NCBI RefSeq assembly: GCF_900115135.1 | Contig: NZ_FOVK01000004.1 | Coordinates: 155,949 to 219,948 of the forward strand | Direction of reading: 5' to 3' | DNA length: 64,000 nucleotides | Source of the DNA: Proteiniclasticum ruminis | GTDB lineage: Bacteria > Bacillota > Clostridia > Clostridiales > Clostridiaceae | Part shown: one piece after another, positions 53,252-61,918 of the stretch | How positions within the stretch are numbered: position 1 is the first letter of the stretch | Layout: each line of letters begins with the position of its first letter | The notes under the pieces: model-generated | Told to the model about the DNA's origin: nothing | What the model saw: the letters and a program-made list of their open reading frames with translations, nothing else | The model's database searches: none | Made by a program: the position numbers and the translations under genes

Positions 53252-54187
53252 TTATTTCATTTCCATGGCTTTTTTAGCCTTTTCCGCAATTGCTTTTGGA
53301 CTGTATCCGTACTTCTCCAGAAGGGCTTCGTAGTCTCCAGATTCTGCAAATTCTTCTGCTCCTACAAACTGCATCGGCGTCGGACATTTTCTTGCAAGGA
53401 CTTCCGCCACTGCGCTGCCAAGTCCTCCATGGATGCTGTGTTCTTCCACTGTGACCACGGCTCCTGTTTTCTTTGCCGCCTGAACCAGAATATTCTCATC
53501 TATAGGTTTCACCGTATGGATGTTCAGAACCTCTGCCTCAATTCCTTCCAAAGCGAGAAGCTCTGCCGCTTCCAGCGCCTTATGTAGGATGGTTCCTGTG
53601 GCCACAAGGGTCACATCGCTGCCTTCTCTCAAGGTGACGCCTTTTCCAATCTGGAACTCATAGGAGTCATCAAAAATCACTGGCGCTGGTGCTCTGCTCA
53701 GTCTCAGATACACTGGACCATCATAGGCTGCTGAAGCTTCCACCGCTTTTCTGGTCTCCACCGCATCACAGACTGAAATTATGGTCATATTGGGAATGGA
53801 CCTTATAAAAGCGATATCGGTGATGGCCTGATGGCTTGCACCATCATAGGAATCGGAAAGCCCTGCATAGGTTCCTGCCAGCTTCACATTCATCTCATCA
53901 TAGGCAATGAGGGTCTGGATGGGATCAATGCCCCGAGTGGTCATGAACACTGCAAAGGTGTTCACAAAAGGAATCATGCCTTGGGAGGCAAATCCTGTGG
54001 ACATGGATACCATGTTGAACTCACTGATTCCTACATTGAAATATCTCTCTGGAAACTCTTTGCCAAAGAGGATGCTCTTGGAAGATCCTCCCACATCCGC
54101 TTCCAGCACAACGATGCTGTCATTTTTCTTGCCGAGATCTCGTAAGGCTTCACCATAAGCATCCCGGATTGCAATCTTCTTCTCCAT
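53252..54187 (-). CDS. Transketolase C-terminal subunit
   Basis: A 311-residue protein with the pyrimidine-binding and C-terminal domains of transketolase: IVVLEADVGGSSKS, FNVGISEFNMVSMSTGFASQG, SDSYDGASHQAITDIAFIRS, LVATGTILHKALEAAELL. Works as the partner of the N-terminal subunit encoded directly upstream; the start overlaps the upstream stop by one base (TGATG). Confidence 0.92.
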   Translation of the reverse strand: MEKKIAIRDAYGEALRDLGKKNDSIVVLEADVGGSSKSILFGKEFPERYFNVGISEFNMVSMSTGFASQGMIPFVNTFAVFMTTRGIDPIQTLIAYDEMNVKLAGTYAGLSDSYDGASHQAITDIAFIRSIPNMTIISVCDAVETRKAVEASAAYDGPVYLRLSRAPAPVIFDDSYEFQIGKGVTLREGSDVTLVATGTILHKALEAAELLALEGIEAEVLNIHTVKPIDENILVQAAKKTGAVVTVEEHSIHGGLGSAVAEVLARKCPTPMQFVGAEEFAESGDYEALLEKYGYSPKAIAEKAKKAMEMK

Positions 54188-55014
54188 CAGTTCTCTCCTC
54201 CCAGTTCCAGCTTGGCCGCCTTATACTCCTCAGGGGAGATGGGTTTGCCGTGCCAGATGTTCTTTCCTTCCATAAAGGAGACGCCTTTTCCTTTGACCGT
54301 TTTCGCGATGATCACTATGGGTTTCCCCTTGGTCTCCTTCGCTTCCTCCACGGCACTGGAGAAAGAAGCAATGTCATGGCCATCACAGTGAAGCACTTCC
54401 CAGCCAAAAGCCTCGAACTTTCCTGCGATGTCTCCGATGCACATGATTTCTTCTAATGTGCCATCCAGCTGCACTCCGTTATGGTCGAGAATGGCAATGA
54501 GATTGTCTGCTTTGTATTTTGCAGCAGCCATGGCTGCTTCCCAGATTCCGCCTTCCTGCACTTCACCGTCTCCAAGAAGCACATAGACATACCCGTCTGT
54601 TTTTTTCATCTTCTCGCCCAGAGCCATACCAAGTCCTGCACCAAGGCCCAGACCAAGAGGTCCTGCGGAAAGCTCCACCCCTGGTGTCTTGTGGGCACAA
54701 GGATGTCCCTGCAGATGGCTGTCCATCTGGCGCAGTGTCTTCAGGTCTTCCTTGGGAAAGTAGCCTTTTTCTGCCATATTCAGGTAAAGAATGGGACATG
54801 CATGCCCTTTGGACATGATGAACCGGTCTCTTCCCTCCATTTTCGGATTTTTCGGATCCACACGAAGTTTGTCAAAATACAGTGTTGTGACAATCTCTGC
54901 TGCGGACAACGACCCTCCGGGATGTCCTGTCTGGATATCATACAGAATATCAATGAGATCATTTCTAAATCTGTGGGTCAGTTTCTTCAGCTCATGAACT
55001 TTTTCCTCTGTCAT
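54187..55014 (-). CDS. Transketolase N-terminal subunit
   Basis: A 275-residue thiamine-diphosphate domain: IQTGHPGGSLSAAEIVTTLY, SKGHACPILY, and the ThDP motif GDGEVQEGGIWEAAMAAAKY with NLIAILDHNG. Split transketolases are common in catabolic operons, for example apulose-4-phosphate and sulfosugar transketolases. Together the two subunits would transfer a two-carbon ketol unit; donor and acceptor are unknown here. Confidence 0.92.
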   Translation of the reverse strand: MTEEKVHELKKLTHRFRNDLIDILYDIQTGHPGGSLSAAEIVTTLYFDKLRVDPKNPKMEGRDRFIMSKGHACPILYLNMAEKGYFPKEDLKTLRQMDSHLQGHPCAHKTPGVELSAGPLGLGLGAGLGMALGEKMKKTDGYVYVLLGDGEVQEGGIWEAAMAAAKYKADNLIAILDHNGVQLDGTLEEIMCIGDIAGKFEAFGWEVLHCDGHDIASFSSAVEEAKETKGKPIVIIAKTVKGKGVSFMEGKNIWHGKPISPEEYKAAKLELGGEN

Positions 55015-55036
55015 CTCTACATCTCCTCCTTTGTTC

Positions 55037-55864
55037 TTATGCGTAATACTTTTTTAAGATGGGCATCAAATGTTCTATGGCGCCTTGCGCTGCTTCTTCC
55101 TGGCTTGGGATCTGGAAAATCTCTGTGGAGAAGTTTCCCTCATACCCGCATTCCTTGAAGGTACCGAGGATTTTGTCAAAATCCAGTCCGCAGTGTCCAG
55201 GATATCTTCTGTTGTTGTCTGCCAGATGCACATGGATGTTGTGTGGACTGTAGGTCCGGATGGCTTCATAGAGATTCTTCTCTTCCAGATTCAGATGAAA
55301 CACATCCAGCATCAGCTGAAAATTCTTCCTATCTACCCGCTTTACCATGTCGAGACCTTCTTCCAGCGTATTAATGAAGTTCGTCTGCATGATGGTCACC
55401 GTTTCCAGGGCGATTCTCACCTTTTTCTCCTCCCCATAGTGGCTGATCTCTTTGAAAGCTTCCACCGCATAGGCTTCTGTTTCTTCTTTTGTGAGCTCCT
55501 TGCAGTACTGTCCCCGAATTCGGCCAATATTGATGTCCGCCCCCAGATAACTTGCAAAATCCATGATTTCTTTGGTTCGTTTGATGGCTTCCTTTCGGAT
55601 AGCCTCTTCTTTGTGGGTGTAGGAAAGCTTCAGCTGCCCGAAGATTTCTCCAGTGCACACCAGTACCGCTTTCAGCTGATACTTTTCAAGAAGTTCTTTC
55701 ACTTCTTTCCAGTTCAGCTCTGACGGGTTCAGCGTCATAAACTCCACCCCCTGGTATCCCAAATTTGAAAGTTCACGCAAGCTCTTCTCCAGAGGCCCCT
55801 GATACGCTGTAACGGATTCATCCACACGTACATCTGGAGTCGCCACCTGATAACATAACCTCAT
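55037..55864 (-). CDS. Sugar-phosphate isomerase/epimerase (AP_endonuc_2 TIM barrel)
   Basis: A 275-residue TIM-barrel isomerase/epimerase of the D-tagatose-epimerase/xylose-isomerase-like group: metal ligands in RIALETVTIM (Glu), LMLDVFHLNLEE (Asp/His), IHVHLADNNRRYPGHCGLDF (His) and STEIFQ (Glu). It may epimerise or isomerise the imported sugar acid or its keto form. Lies 21 bp after the GntR gene. Confidence 0.83.
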   Translation of the reverse strand: MRLCYQVATPDVRVDESVTAYQGPLEKSLRELSNLGYQGVEFMTLNPSELNWKEVKELLEKYQLKAVLVCTGEIFGQLKLSYTHKEEAIRKEAIKRTKEIMDFASYLGADINIGRIRGQYCKELTKEETEAYAVEAFKEISHYGEEKKVRIALETVTIMQTNFINTLEEGLDMVKRVDRKNFQLMLDVFHLNLEEKNLYEAIRTYSPHNIHVHLADNNRRYPGHCGLDFDKILGTFKECGYEGNFSTEIFQIPSQEEAAQGAIEHLMPILKKYYA

Positions 55865-55885
55865 TTCGTCCTCTCCTTTTTCCCT

Positions 55886-56518
55886 CTACCCCATGAGCAG
55901 TTCTTTCATGGCATAAATATCTTTTTCTATATGCAGCTTTGCTTTCTCGCCATTTTTTTCAGAGATCGCCTCTACCAGTTCTTTATGATCCTCCAGAGAG
56001 CGCTTGATTTTTCTTTCGTCCCAGAGCACGGAAGCTGTTCTGGTATAGGTGAAAAAATCCTGTATGTCATTGATGTACTCCATGAGCTTCAAATTCTCTG
56101 AAACCTTAGCGATGAACTTGTGGATTCTGCTGTCCAGCTGGCTTGCTTTGGCAAAATCCTTCTTTGTCAGCTTTTCTGTGTATTCCTGATAGATGTTCTG
56201 AAGCTCGATGATTTCATCGTCTGTGATTTTTCTGCAGCAGATGTCCACAGAAAGCGCTTCCAGCACAATGCGGATATCGAGCATTTTAATGAGATCCTCT
56301 TTGGAGATCTCCGCGGCAAAAATACCTTTTCGTGGCTCATTTTGCACAAACCCTTCTGCAATGAGCCTGTTGATGGCTTCTCTGACCGGTGTTCTGCTGA
56401 CCCCTAGTTCTTCAGCAATCTGTTCTTCCCAGATTCTCTCCCCTTGTTTGATGTGTCCTTCCATGAGCTTTTTCTTCAGTTCATGGTACACATATTCTTT
56501 CAAACCTGATATCTTCAA
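55886..56518 (-). CDS. GntR-family regulator with FCD domain (operon copy)
   Basis: A 210-residue FadR-type GntR regulator: N-terminal winged helix (EQIAEELGVSRTPVREAINR, LIAEGFVQ) and a C-terminal FCD ligand domain with metal His (residues ~75-205; LDSRIHKFIAKVSEN). Start is TTG at 56518 (GGGATG at 7 nt), giving the same MKISGLKEYVY opening as the ATG-started paralog at 57424. First gene of the long sugar-acid operon. Confidence 0.9.
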   Translation of the reverse strand: MKISGLKEYVYHELKKKLMEGHIKQGERIWEEQIAEELGVSRTPVREAINRLIAEGFVQNEPRKGIFAAEISKEDLIKMLDIRIVLEALSVDICCRKITDDEIIELQNIYQEYTEKLTKKDFAKASQLDSRIHKFIAKVSENLKLMEYINDIQDFFTYTRTASVLWDERKIKRSLEDHKELVEAISEKNGEKAKLHIEKDIYAMKELLMG

Positions 56519-56559
56519 CTTTTCACATCCCGTTCTATAATCCCCAATTTCTTATAGAT

Positions 56560-56587
56560 TATAATGTATAATGTATAATGTATAATT
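56560..56587. repeat. Four tandem copies of a 7-bp repeat in the sugar-acid operon promoter
   Basis: TATAATG x4 (the last ends in T) at 56560-56587, 42 bp upstream of the GntR start. On the minus strand it provides several TACATT-like -10 boxes behind TTGTCT (plus 56592-56597). Copy number may vary by slippage. Confidence 0.7.
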
Positions 56588-56788
56588 TATAAGACAACCT
56601 CATTATACCGAAAACCTTTCCATTTGCAAACCATTTCATGTGATTTTTCACTGTTTTTGTGAAAAATAAAGTTTAGTTTCTATATTTTGATATTTTGTAA
56701 ATCAAAATATCAATTTTTCTTAGAATGCATAATCGCAGCATAGGATTTACCACAAAAAAAGAAAGGATGCTTTCGCATCCTCTATGGG

Positions 56789-57424
56789 TTATTCTTCACT
56801 GAGCAGCTCTCGCATGGAGTCAATGTCTTTTCGGACAATCTCAATGGCCACCTCTTCATTGCGGCTCTTGATGGCTTCAATGATTTTTTTATGCTCCCGT
56901 ATGGAGCGGTCTGCTTTCTCCTTGGTCCATTTGATGTTATATCCTCTGGTATAGGCGAACACATCCTGAATGTCATTGACATAAGCCGCAAGCTTTTTAT
57001 TGTTGGCCACTTGAGCGATGAAGCGGTGGATTTCACTGTCCCACTGGCTGGCTTTATTGTATTCCTCATCTTCCAGAGCTTTGGCAAAGGTATGGTAAAT
57101 GGCATCCAGATCCTTCATTTCTTCTTCTGTAATATTCTTGCAGCATTCTTTAATGGCGAGACTTTCCAGCGCCAGGCGCACATCCAGCATTTTTCTCAGC
57201 TCATCTTTTGTGATCTCCGCCGCAAAGATTCCTTTTCTTGGCCGATTTTCGATGAACCCTTCTGCCACCAGCTGATTGATGGCTTCACGGACTGGGGTTC
57301 TGCTGACCCCAAGTTCTTCTGCCAAGTGTTCTTCCCAGATTCTCTCCCCAGGCTTGAACTGATTCATGATCAGTTTATTTTTCAGTTCCTGATATACGTA
57401 TTCTTTTAACCCTGAAATTTTCAT
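56789..57424 (-). CDS. GntR-family regulator with FCD domain (second copy)
   Basis: A 211-residue paralog of the GntR protein at 55886, sharing MKISGLKEYVYxEL, ERIWEExxAEELGVSRTPVREAIN and FAAEI. The wing and FCD domains are intact (WDSEIHRFIAQVANNKK). ATG 57424 has GGAGGGG, rejecting the longer frame to 57472. Separate promoter; tandem duplication followed by divergence is evident. It could be a second ligand sensor for the same operon. Confidence 0.9.
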   Translation of the reverse strand: MKISGLKEYVYQELKNKLIMNQFKPGERIWEEHLAEELGVSRTPVREAINQLVAEGFIENRPRKGIFAAEITKDELRKMLDVRLALESLAIKECCKNITEEEMKDLDAIYHTFAKALEDEEYNKASQWDSEIHRFIAQVANNKKLAAYVNDIQDVFAYTRGYNIKWTKEKADRSIREHKKIIEAIKSRNEEVAIEIVRKDIDSMRELLSEE

Positions 57425-57447
57425 AGCCCCTCCTACATGATTCCAAA

Positions 57448-57477
57448 CATAATTACCTATATTATACGACATTATGT
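57448..57477 (-). promoter_or_regulatory. Promoter/operator of the second GntR gene
   Basis: Arms ACATAAT (57448-57454) and ATTATGT (57471-57477) flank a minus-strand TATAAT. It shares ATAATGT..TATAAT with the TATAATG repeats of the first gene, so both may be bound by the same GntR family. Confidence 0.5.
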
Positions 57478-57592
57478 TCTCTTTTTATATTTATATATGA
57501 AGATGTTTTCAGAAGCAGTTCTACTTCAGGTATTCTGGCCTGATTCTCACGGAAGAAAAAGCGTATTCAGACATATTCTTTCTGACCTCTCT

Positions 57593-57620
57593 TTGAAATC
57601 GAAGTAGAAACCCTTATAAT
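57593..57620 (+). promoter_or_regulatory. Promoter of the aldo/keto reductase gene
   Basis: TTGAAA (57593-57598), 16 bp, TATAAT (57615-57620), 86 bp before the start. Confidence 0.65.
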
Positions 57621-57706
57621 AGCCATAGGATTCTTCCCCGGAATCCGTTACCTTTCACATCAGTTCATCCCCTTCTTCTGATAGACAAAACGAGAGGAGA
57701 ATGAAT

Positions 57707-58588
57707 ATGAACACAAAACAAATAGATAAAATGTTGCGGATCCCCTCCATTGGATATGGCACATGGAAACTGGAAACTCCTGAGGTGTGCATCTCATCCG
57801 TACTTCATGCCCTGGAGGCGGGATACCGCCATATAGACTGCGCAAGAGTCTATGCCAATGAAGAATATATAGGTGAGGCCATTGAAAAAAGTGGTATCGA
57901 GAGGCAGAACCTGTTTCTAACCAGTAAGCTTAGAAACAGCGCCCACGGATATGACCGGGTTCGAGGAGAAGTAGCAGCAACCTTGAAAAACCTGAAGACA
58001 GACTATCTGGATCTATATCTCATTCACTGGCCCGTGGTCATGGGGCATAAAGACGACTGGAAAGAGGACCTTCTTTCCACCTGGACAGCCATGGAAAAGC
58101 TCTACCATGAAGGGGTTCTCAAAGCCATCGGCGTGTGTAACTGCTCTAAAGAACATCTGGAGCCTCTTCTTGAAAAAGCCACGGTGAAACCCATGGTGAA
58201 CCAGATTCTCATACATCCGGGTGTGCTATTGGAAGATGATATGAACTTCTGCAGACATCACGGCATCGCAATAGAAGCTTATTCTCCTTTGGCTCCCCTT
58301 GCTGTGATCTCCCAAGAAGCGGAGTTCATGGACATCTGTGCCCATCATAGGAAGAGCCCAGGCCAGATCCTTCTTCGGTTTGTGCTGGATTTGGGGGCGA
58401 TTCCCCTCACCAGGTCCACAAAGAAAGACCGGCTCACTGAGAATCTCAACATTTTTGATTTTTCCTTAAGACCTCAGGATCTTATGTACCTGAACACATG
58501 GACCCACAAGGATTTTACACCTCAAAACAATAAAGAAGTCCGTCCTCCCCAAAAGCTGGATTCCGTCCTGGCTCAGAAGGAAGGGTAA
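57707..58588 (+). CDS. Aldo/keto reductase
   Basis: A 293-residue AKR with the tetrad region: YRHIDCARVYANEEYIGEAI (Asp, Tyr), LFLTSKL (Lys) and YLIHWPV (His). It reduces aldehydes or ketones with NADPH in the cytosol. Two ATGs exist; 57707 has GAGGAGA 6-7 nt upstream, whereas 57701 is 1 nt from it. Substrate unknown; single-gene unit. Confidence 0.88.
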   Translation: MNTKQIDKMLRIPSIGYGTWKLETPEVCISSVLHALEAGYRHIDCARVYANEEYIGEAIEKSGIERQNLFLTSKLRNSAHGYDRVRGEVAATLKNLKTDYLDLYLIHWPVVMGHKDDWKEDLLSTWTAMEKLYHEGVLKAIGVCNCSKEHLEPLLEKATVKPMVNQILIHPGVLLEDDMNFCRHHGIAIEAYSPLAPLAVISQEAEFMDICAHHRKSPGQILLRFVLDLGAIPLTRSTKKDRLTENLNIFDFSLRPQDLMYLNTWTHKDFTPQNNKEVRPPQKLDSVLAQKEG

Positions 58589-58590
58589 AT

Positions 58591-58770
<180 letters not shown>

Positions 58771-58889
58771 TGTGAGCCTAGCGTTTCAGAGAACGATACT
58801 TTAACAATCTTAGGTTAAACGTGTTGTAATTGATTCTTGATCCATCCGATTACTATTTAAAGAGTAGTTTCTTTATAATTTTATATAAA

Positions 58890-59450
58890 TCACAATGAAT
58901 TGTTCTGAGTTGTCTTCATCCCCTCTACCCACTCTTCCCGCAGCATAGCATAAATCACATCATCCACCCATGCTCCCTCATAAAAGAGTCCTTTGACGAA
59001 ATAGGCTTCCCGTCTAAATCCCAGTCTTTCCAAAAGCCTGATGGACTTCTCATTCAGTGGGTCTACGGAGGCTGTAATGCGATGCTTCTGAAGCTTCTCA
59101 AAAAGGTATTTCAGAATCTCATGCATAGCTTCTGTCGCATATCCCTTTCCCTGATAGGAAGGGTCCAGGGTATACCCGATTTCCACCTGACAGCCATCTG
59201 GCAGGAAATGAAGCCCAAGATCTCCAATGAGCTTCTTCTCTTCTTTCAGATGGATGCCGAGCTGAAACCAGGTATCTTCTATATCAGGCATCTCTGCAAG
59301 ATCCTGAAAAAATTCTTCCACCTGCTGTAGACTCCTCGGGTGAAAGCTCTGAAATTTTCGCACCTCTTCTTTGGACCGATATACAAACAAATCTTCTGCA
59401 TTCCGCCGATCCAGCTTCTTCAGGATCAGTCTTTCAGTTCTAAGCTCCAT
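58890..59450 (-). CDS. GNAT-family N-acetyltransferase
   Basis: A 186-residue RimJ/RimL-type acetyltransferase: MELRTERLILKKLDRRNAED, then the acetyl-CoA motif VEIGYTLDPSYQGKGYATEA (QxxGxG/A form) and NEKSIRLLERLGFRREA. The true start is ATG 59450 (AAGGTG at 8 nt); an open frame extends to 60095 but overlaps the opposite-strand VOC gene and has no supporting site. Substrate unknown. Confidence 0.88.
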   Translation of the reverse strand: MELRTERLILKKLDRRNAEDLFVYRSKEEVRKFQSFHPRSLQQVEEFFQDLAEMPDIEDTWFQLGIHLKEEKKLIGDLGLHFLPDGCQVEIGYTLDPSYQGKGYATEAMHEILKYLFEKLQKHRITASVDPLNEKSIRLLERLGFRREAYFVKGLFYEGAWVDDVIYAMLREEWVEGMKTTQNNSL

Positions 59451-59612
59451 ACGCACCACACCTTTCATTCTCATTGTTTTCAGTATACCATCTCTAGTAC
59501 TCAGAAAATATACAGCTTCCACTGGAAGAAATATCACCGATGCAGGATGTTTGTGCAAAAATCCTTTATACTGGAAGTAGAAAAACAGCTCCATGGGAAA
59601 GGATGATGAAAT

Positions 59613-60005
59613 ATGAAAGGTGCTTTGCATCATGTTGAACTGTATGTGAAAGATCTGGAAAAAAGCAAGGCTTTCTGGGGATGGCTTTTGCAAGAACTGG
59701 GCTATGAAGAATATCAAGTCTGGCCTCAAGGCATCAGCTATCTCCTGGGACAAACCTACTTGGTATTTGTACAGACAGAAGATAGATATTTGGACATCCC
59801 CTACCATAGATGCAGAGCAGGCCTCAATCACCTGGCTTTTCATGGGGGAAGCAAAGGCTTTGTTGATGGTCTCACGCTGAAACTGAAAGAGAAGGGCGTG
59901 AAGATTCTCTATGAGGAAAGGCACCCCTATGCGGGTGGACCTGATTATTACGCGGTTTTTTTCGAAGATCCAGATCGGATGAAAGTAGAAGTCACAGGGG
60001 AGTAA
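59613..60005 (+). CDS. Glyoxalase/VOC-superfamily protein
   Basis: A 130-residue vicinal-oxygen-chelate protein: HHVELYVKDLEKSKAFWGWL and GLNHLAFHGGSKGFVDGL with VFFEDPDRMKVEV as the second metal side. VOC proteins include glyoxalases, fosfomycin resistance proteins and dioxygenases; no specific activity is assigned. AAAGGATG upstream of ATG 59613. Confidence 0.85.
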   Translation: MKGALHHVELYVKDLEKSKAFWGWLLQELGYEEYQVWPQGISYLLGQTYLVFVQTEDRYLDIPYHRCRAGLNHLAFHGGSKGFVDGLTLKLKEKGVKILYEERHPYAGGPDYYAVFFEDPDRMKVEVTGE

Positions 60006-60008
60006 AAA

Positions 60009-60041
60009 AAGCCTCTCTGCTTTTTTGAGCAAAGGGGCTTC
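60009..60041. terminator. Bidirectional terminator between VOC and polysaccharide deacetylase genes
   Basis: AAGCCTCT / AGGGGCTT with TGCT/AGCA in the stem and T-rich flanks; both genes are convergent here. Confidence 0.75.
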
Positions 60042-60051
60042 TATCGTCACG

Positions 60052-61386
60052 TCACTGAACCATATCCGAAATTCTCGCAAAACTGTATCCAGCATCCTTC
60101 AGACGTTTCAGGATCGTGGGCAGTCCTTCTACAGTCTTGGAAGAATGCATGTGCATCAGAATGATGCCATTCTGAGTTGCTTTAGTTACCGCTTCATCGA
60201 TGACATACTGGGTGGTGATGGTTACACCATACCTGGTGGTGGCCCAGTCACTGGTATCCACTGACCATAAAATGAGATATCTCATGCCTTCCTCTGCTGC
60301 CAGTCTCTGGATCCTCTCATCATATCTACCATTGGGCGGCCTTAACAAGGTGGAAGTTTTACCAATGGCAGTATAAAGAGCATTCTTTGCCAGTCTGATC
60401 TCATTTCTCACTTCACTGTCCGAAAGACCAGTAAGGCTCTTATGGCTGTATCCATGGTTTTCAATCTCATGACCTTTGGCTGCGATCTCTGAAATGAGCC
60501 CCGGATTGTTCTTTACAAAATCACCATTGGGGAAAAAGGTAGCTTTTGCCCCATAGGCATCGAGCGCCTTCAAAATGGACCTGATATTCGCTGCAGAGCC
60601 TGAGTCATCAAAGGTGAGCGCAATCTGCTTCACATTGCTTGCTTTGTTGCCTTTATGAAGGACAGGTGCTAGAGCTGTAGGTTTCGTCACCGACAGGTAC
60701 TTGGGACTGCAGTAGCCCTCATATGTTTTATAGCGTACTTTTGGCCATGCTTCTGATGTGCTCAGTACCGTTACCTCAGATCCTTTAGGCATTACTGCAA
60801 CGATCGCATAGGAGACTCCTGGTCCCTTTCGAAGATTCAGTTCATCTGTGGTGTAAAGGACAGTTCCACCGGTATTTGTCTTTTCTGCAGTCAGATACCT
60901 TCTGCTGGCGTAGCCCGTAGTGCCCTTATATCTAACCTGATACCAGTCCCCATTTTTCTGAAGCACTTCAACGCCTGCACCTTTGGGCATCACGAGGAGC
61001 ACCTTATAGCTGGTACCCGGACCAGATCTTAAGTTTAGACTTGCAGTGGTATAGTACATTTCCACTGCTGCTGGTTTCAGATAAGCATTGGATGCATAAC
61101 CCGTCTTTCCATTGTAGCTCACCTTTGCCCAGTTTCCACTGTACCCTGTGACTTCCACCTGAGCACCTTTGGGTATCACAAGAATCACCTGATAGCTTGT
61201 GCCGGGACCTGTACGAAGATTCAAATCTGCTGTTGTCACTTTAACTTCAGCCGCATCAACTGTTTCTGCTACGCTGTCTGTGAGTATATGTTCTATCTCC
61301 TTCCATGAGACACCAGAAAAAACAATGATCAGAATCAAACAAAACGCAGAGACCACAACCTTTGGGATGAACCTTCTTGTTTTCAT
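60052..61386 (-). CDS. Polysaccharide deacetylase with three bacterial SH3 domains
   Basis: A 444-residue exported enzyme. After an N-terminal hydrophobic signal or anchor (~8-28) come three SH3b repeats (~48-105, 112-166, 178-232; each with LNLRxGPGxSY). The C-terminal NodB domain has TFDD (258-261), His311/His315 in HGYSH, RPPNGRYDE and MHMH. The first motif reads TFDDSG, not TFDDGP. Likely deacetylates cell-wall peptidoglycan or polysaccharide at the surface. GGAGG before ATG 61386. Confidence 0.9.
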   Translation of the reverse strand: MKTRRFIPKVVVSAFCLILIIVFSGVSWKEIEHILTDSVAETVDAAEVKVTTADLNLRTGPGTSYQVILVIPKGAQVEVTGYSGNWAKVSYNGKTGYASNAYLKPAAVEMYYTTASLNLRSGPGTSYKVLLVMPKGAGVEVLQKNGDWYQVRYKGTTGYASRRYLTAEKTNTGGTVLYTTDELNLRKGPGVSYAIVAVMPKGSEVTVLSTSEAWPKVRYKTYEGYCSPKYLSVTKPTALAPVLHKGNKASNVKQIALTFDDSGSAANIRSILKALDAYGAKATFFPNGDFVKNNPGLISEIAAKGHEIENHGYSHKSLTGLSDSEVRNEIRLAKNALYTAIGKTSTLLRPPNGRYDERIQRLAAEEGMRYLILWSVDTSDWATTRYGVTITTQYVIDEAVTKATQNGIILMHMHSSKTVEGLPTILKRLKDAGYSFARISDMVQ

Positions 61387-61822
61387 GGTTGCGCCTCCTT
61401 CTTTTATTGATGAAGGTCCTTTTTGTCGATTCTATTGTAGCACTGGTGAACGAATTTACTTGTCAAAGGAGTAACAGAAGAAAGACGAAGTGGTAACAAA
61501 TATGTGGACAAATAGGAGACCTCTTCCTCAATGGAAGAGGCCCTATTGCGTGATGAGTAAATTAAGCTTAGCTCTCTATACTCAATAGGGCCCCATGGTT
61601 CAAGAATCCTCATAACAGCTTTACGAAGAGGCGGTACCAACTTCAACTATATATGAGCCTTCTCTCTCCCAGGGGCTTATGAGTCAAGTATAGGATATAT
61701 GGTGTCCACAAATACGGACATTAATCAGTAAATCCACGAAAAAAAGATACCCCTCACACCTGTATGTGAACATAGATTGGCGTTGAAGCTTGATCCCCCT
61801 TTATAATAAATCGTATTAAAAA
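61387..61822. other. Gene-free region with inverted repeats, possible mobile-element remnant
   Basis: No convincing gene. It holds a paired hairpin unit: CCTCTTCC/GGAAGAGG (61520-61540) next to GGCCCTATTG (61539-61548) / CAATAGGGCC (61583-61592), and GTCC/GGAC around 61703-61720. Near 61780-61800 the minus-strand text GGGGGATCAAGCTTCAACG looks to me like the ends of IS21-type elements, but this is only memory. It could be a decayed insertion sequence. Confidence 0.35.
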
Positions 61823-61850
61823 AAGCCTTATGTGCATCCACATAAGGCTT
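61816..61850 (-). terminator. Terminator of the SHOCT operon
   Basis: AAGCCTTATGTG-CATC-CACATAAGGCTT is a perfect 12-bp stem; on the minus strand TTTTTTT follows. The larger inverted repeat AACTATAGA (61859-61867) / TCTATAGTT (61903-61911) lies between it and the gene. Confidence 0.85.
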
Positions 61851-61918
61851 ACGGTCAGAACTATAGATTTAATTGAGACAGGGGTGTTATATCAAGATTT
61901 TGTCTATAGTTTGATCCT

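Noticed and set aside
45370..57424. Sulfoquinovose transketolase (sulfo-TK) pathway
   Set aside because: A split transketolase is present, but I see no sulfosugar isomerase/reductase set or sulfonate exporter. PdxA2, TctBAC and glycerate kinase point to a carboxylic acid.
58890..60095. 401-aa open frame covering the GNAT gene and an N-terminal extension
   Set aside because: The first 215 residues overlap the plus-strand VOC gene and are not GNAT-like. The ATG at 59450 starts a complete GNAT domain.
61404..61646. 80-aa ORF upstream of the polysaccharide deacetylase gene
   Set aside because: It lies on the inverted-repeat region and the promoter side of the deacetylase gene; no recognisable domain or clear Shine-Dalgarno.
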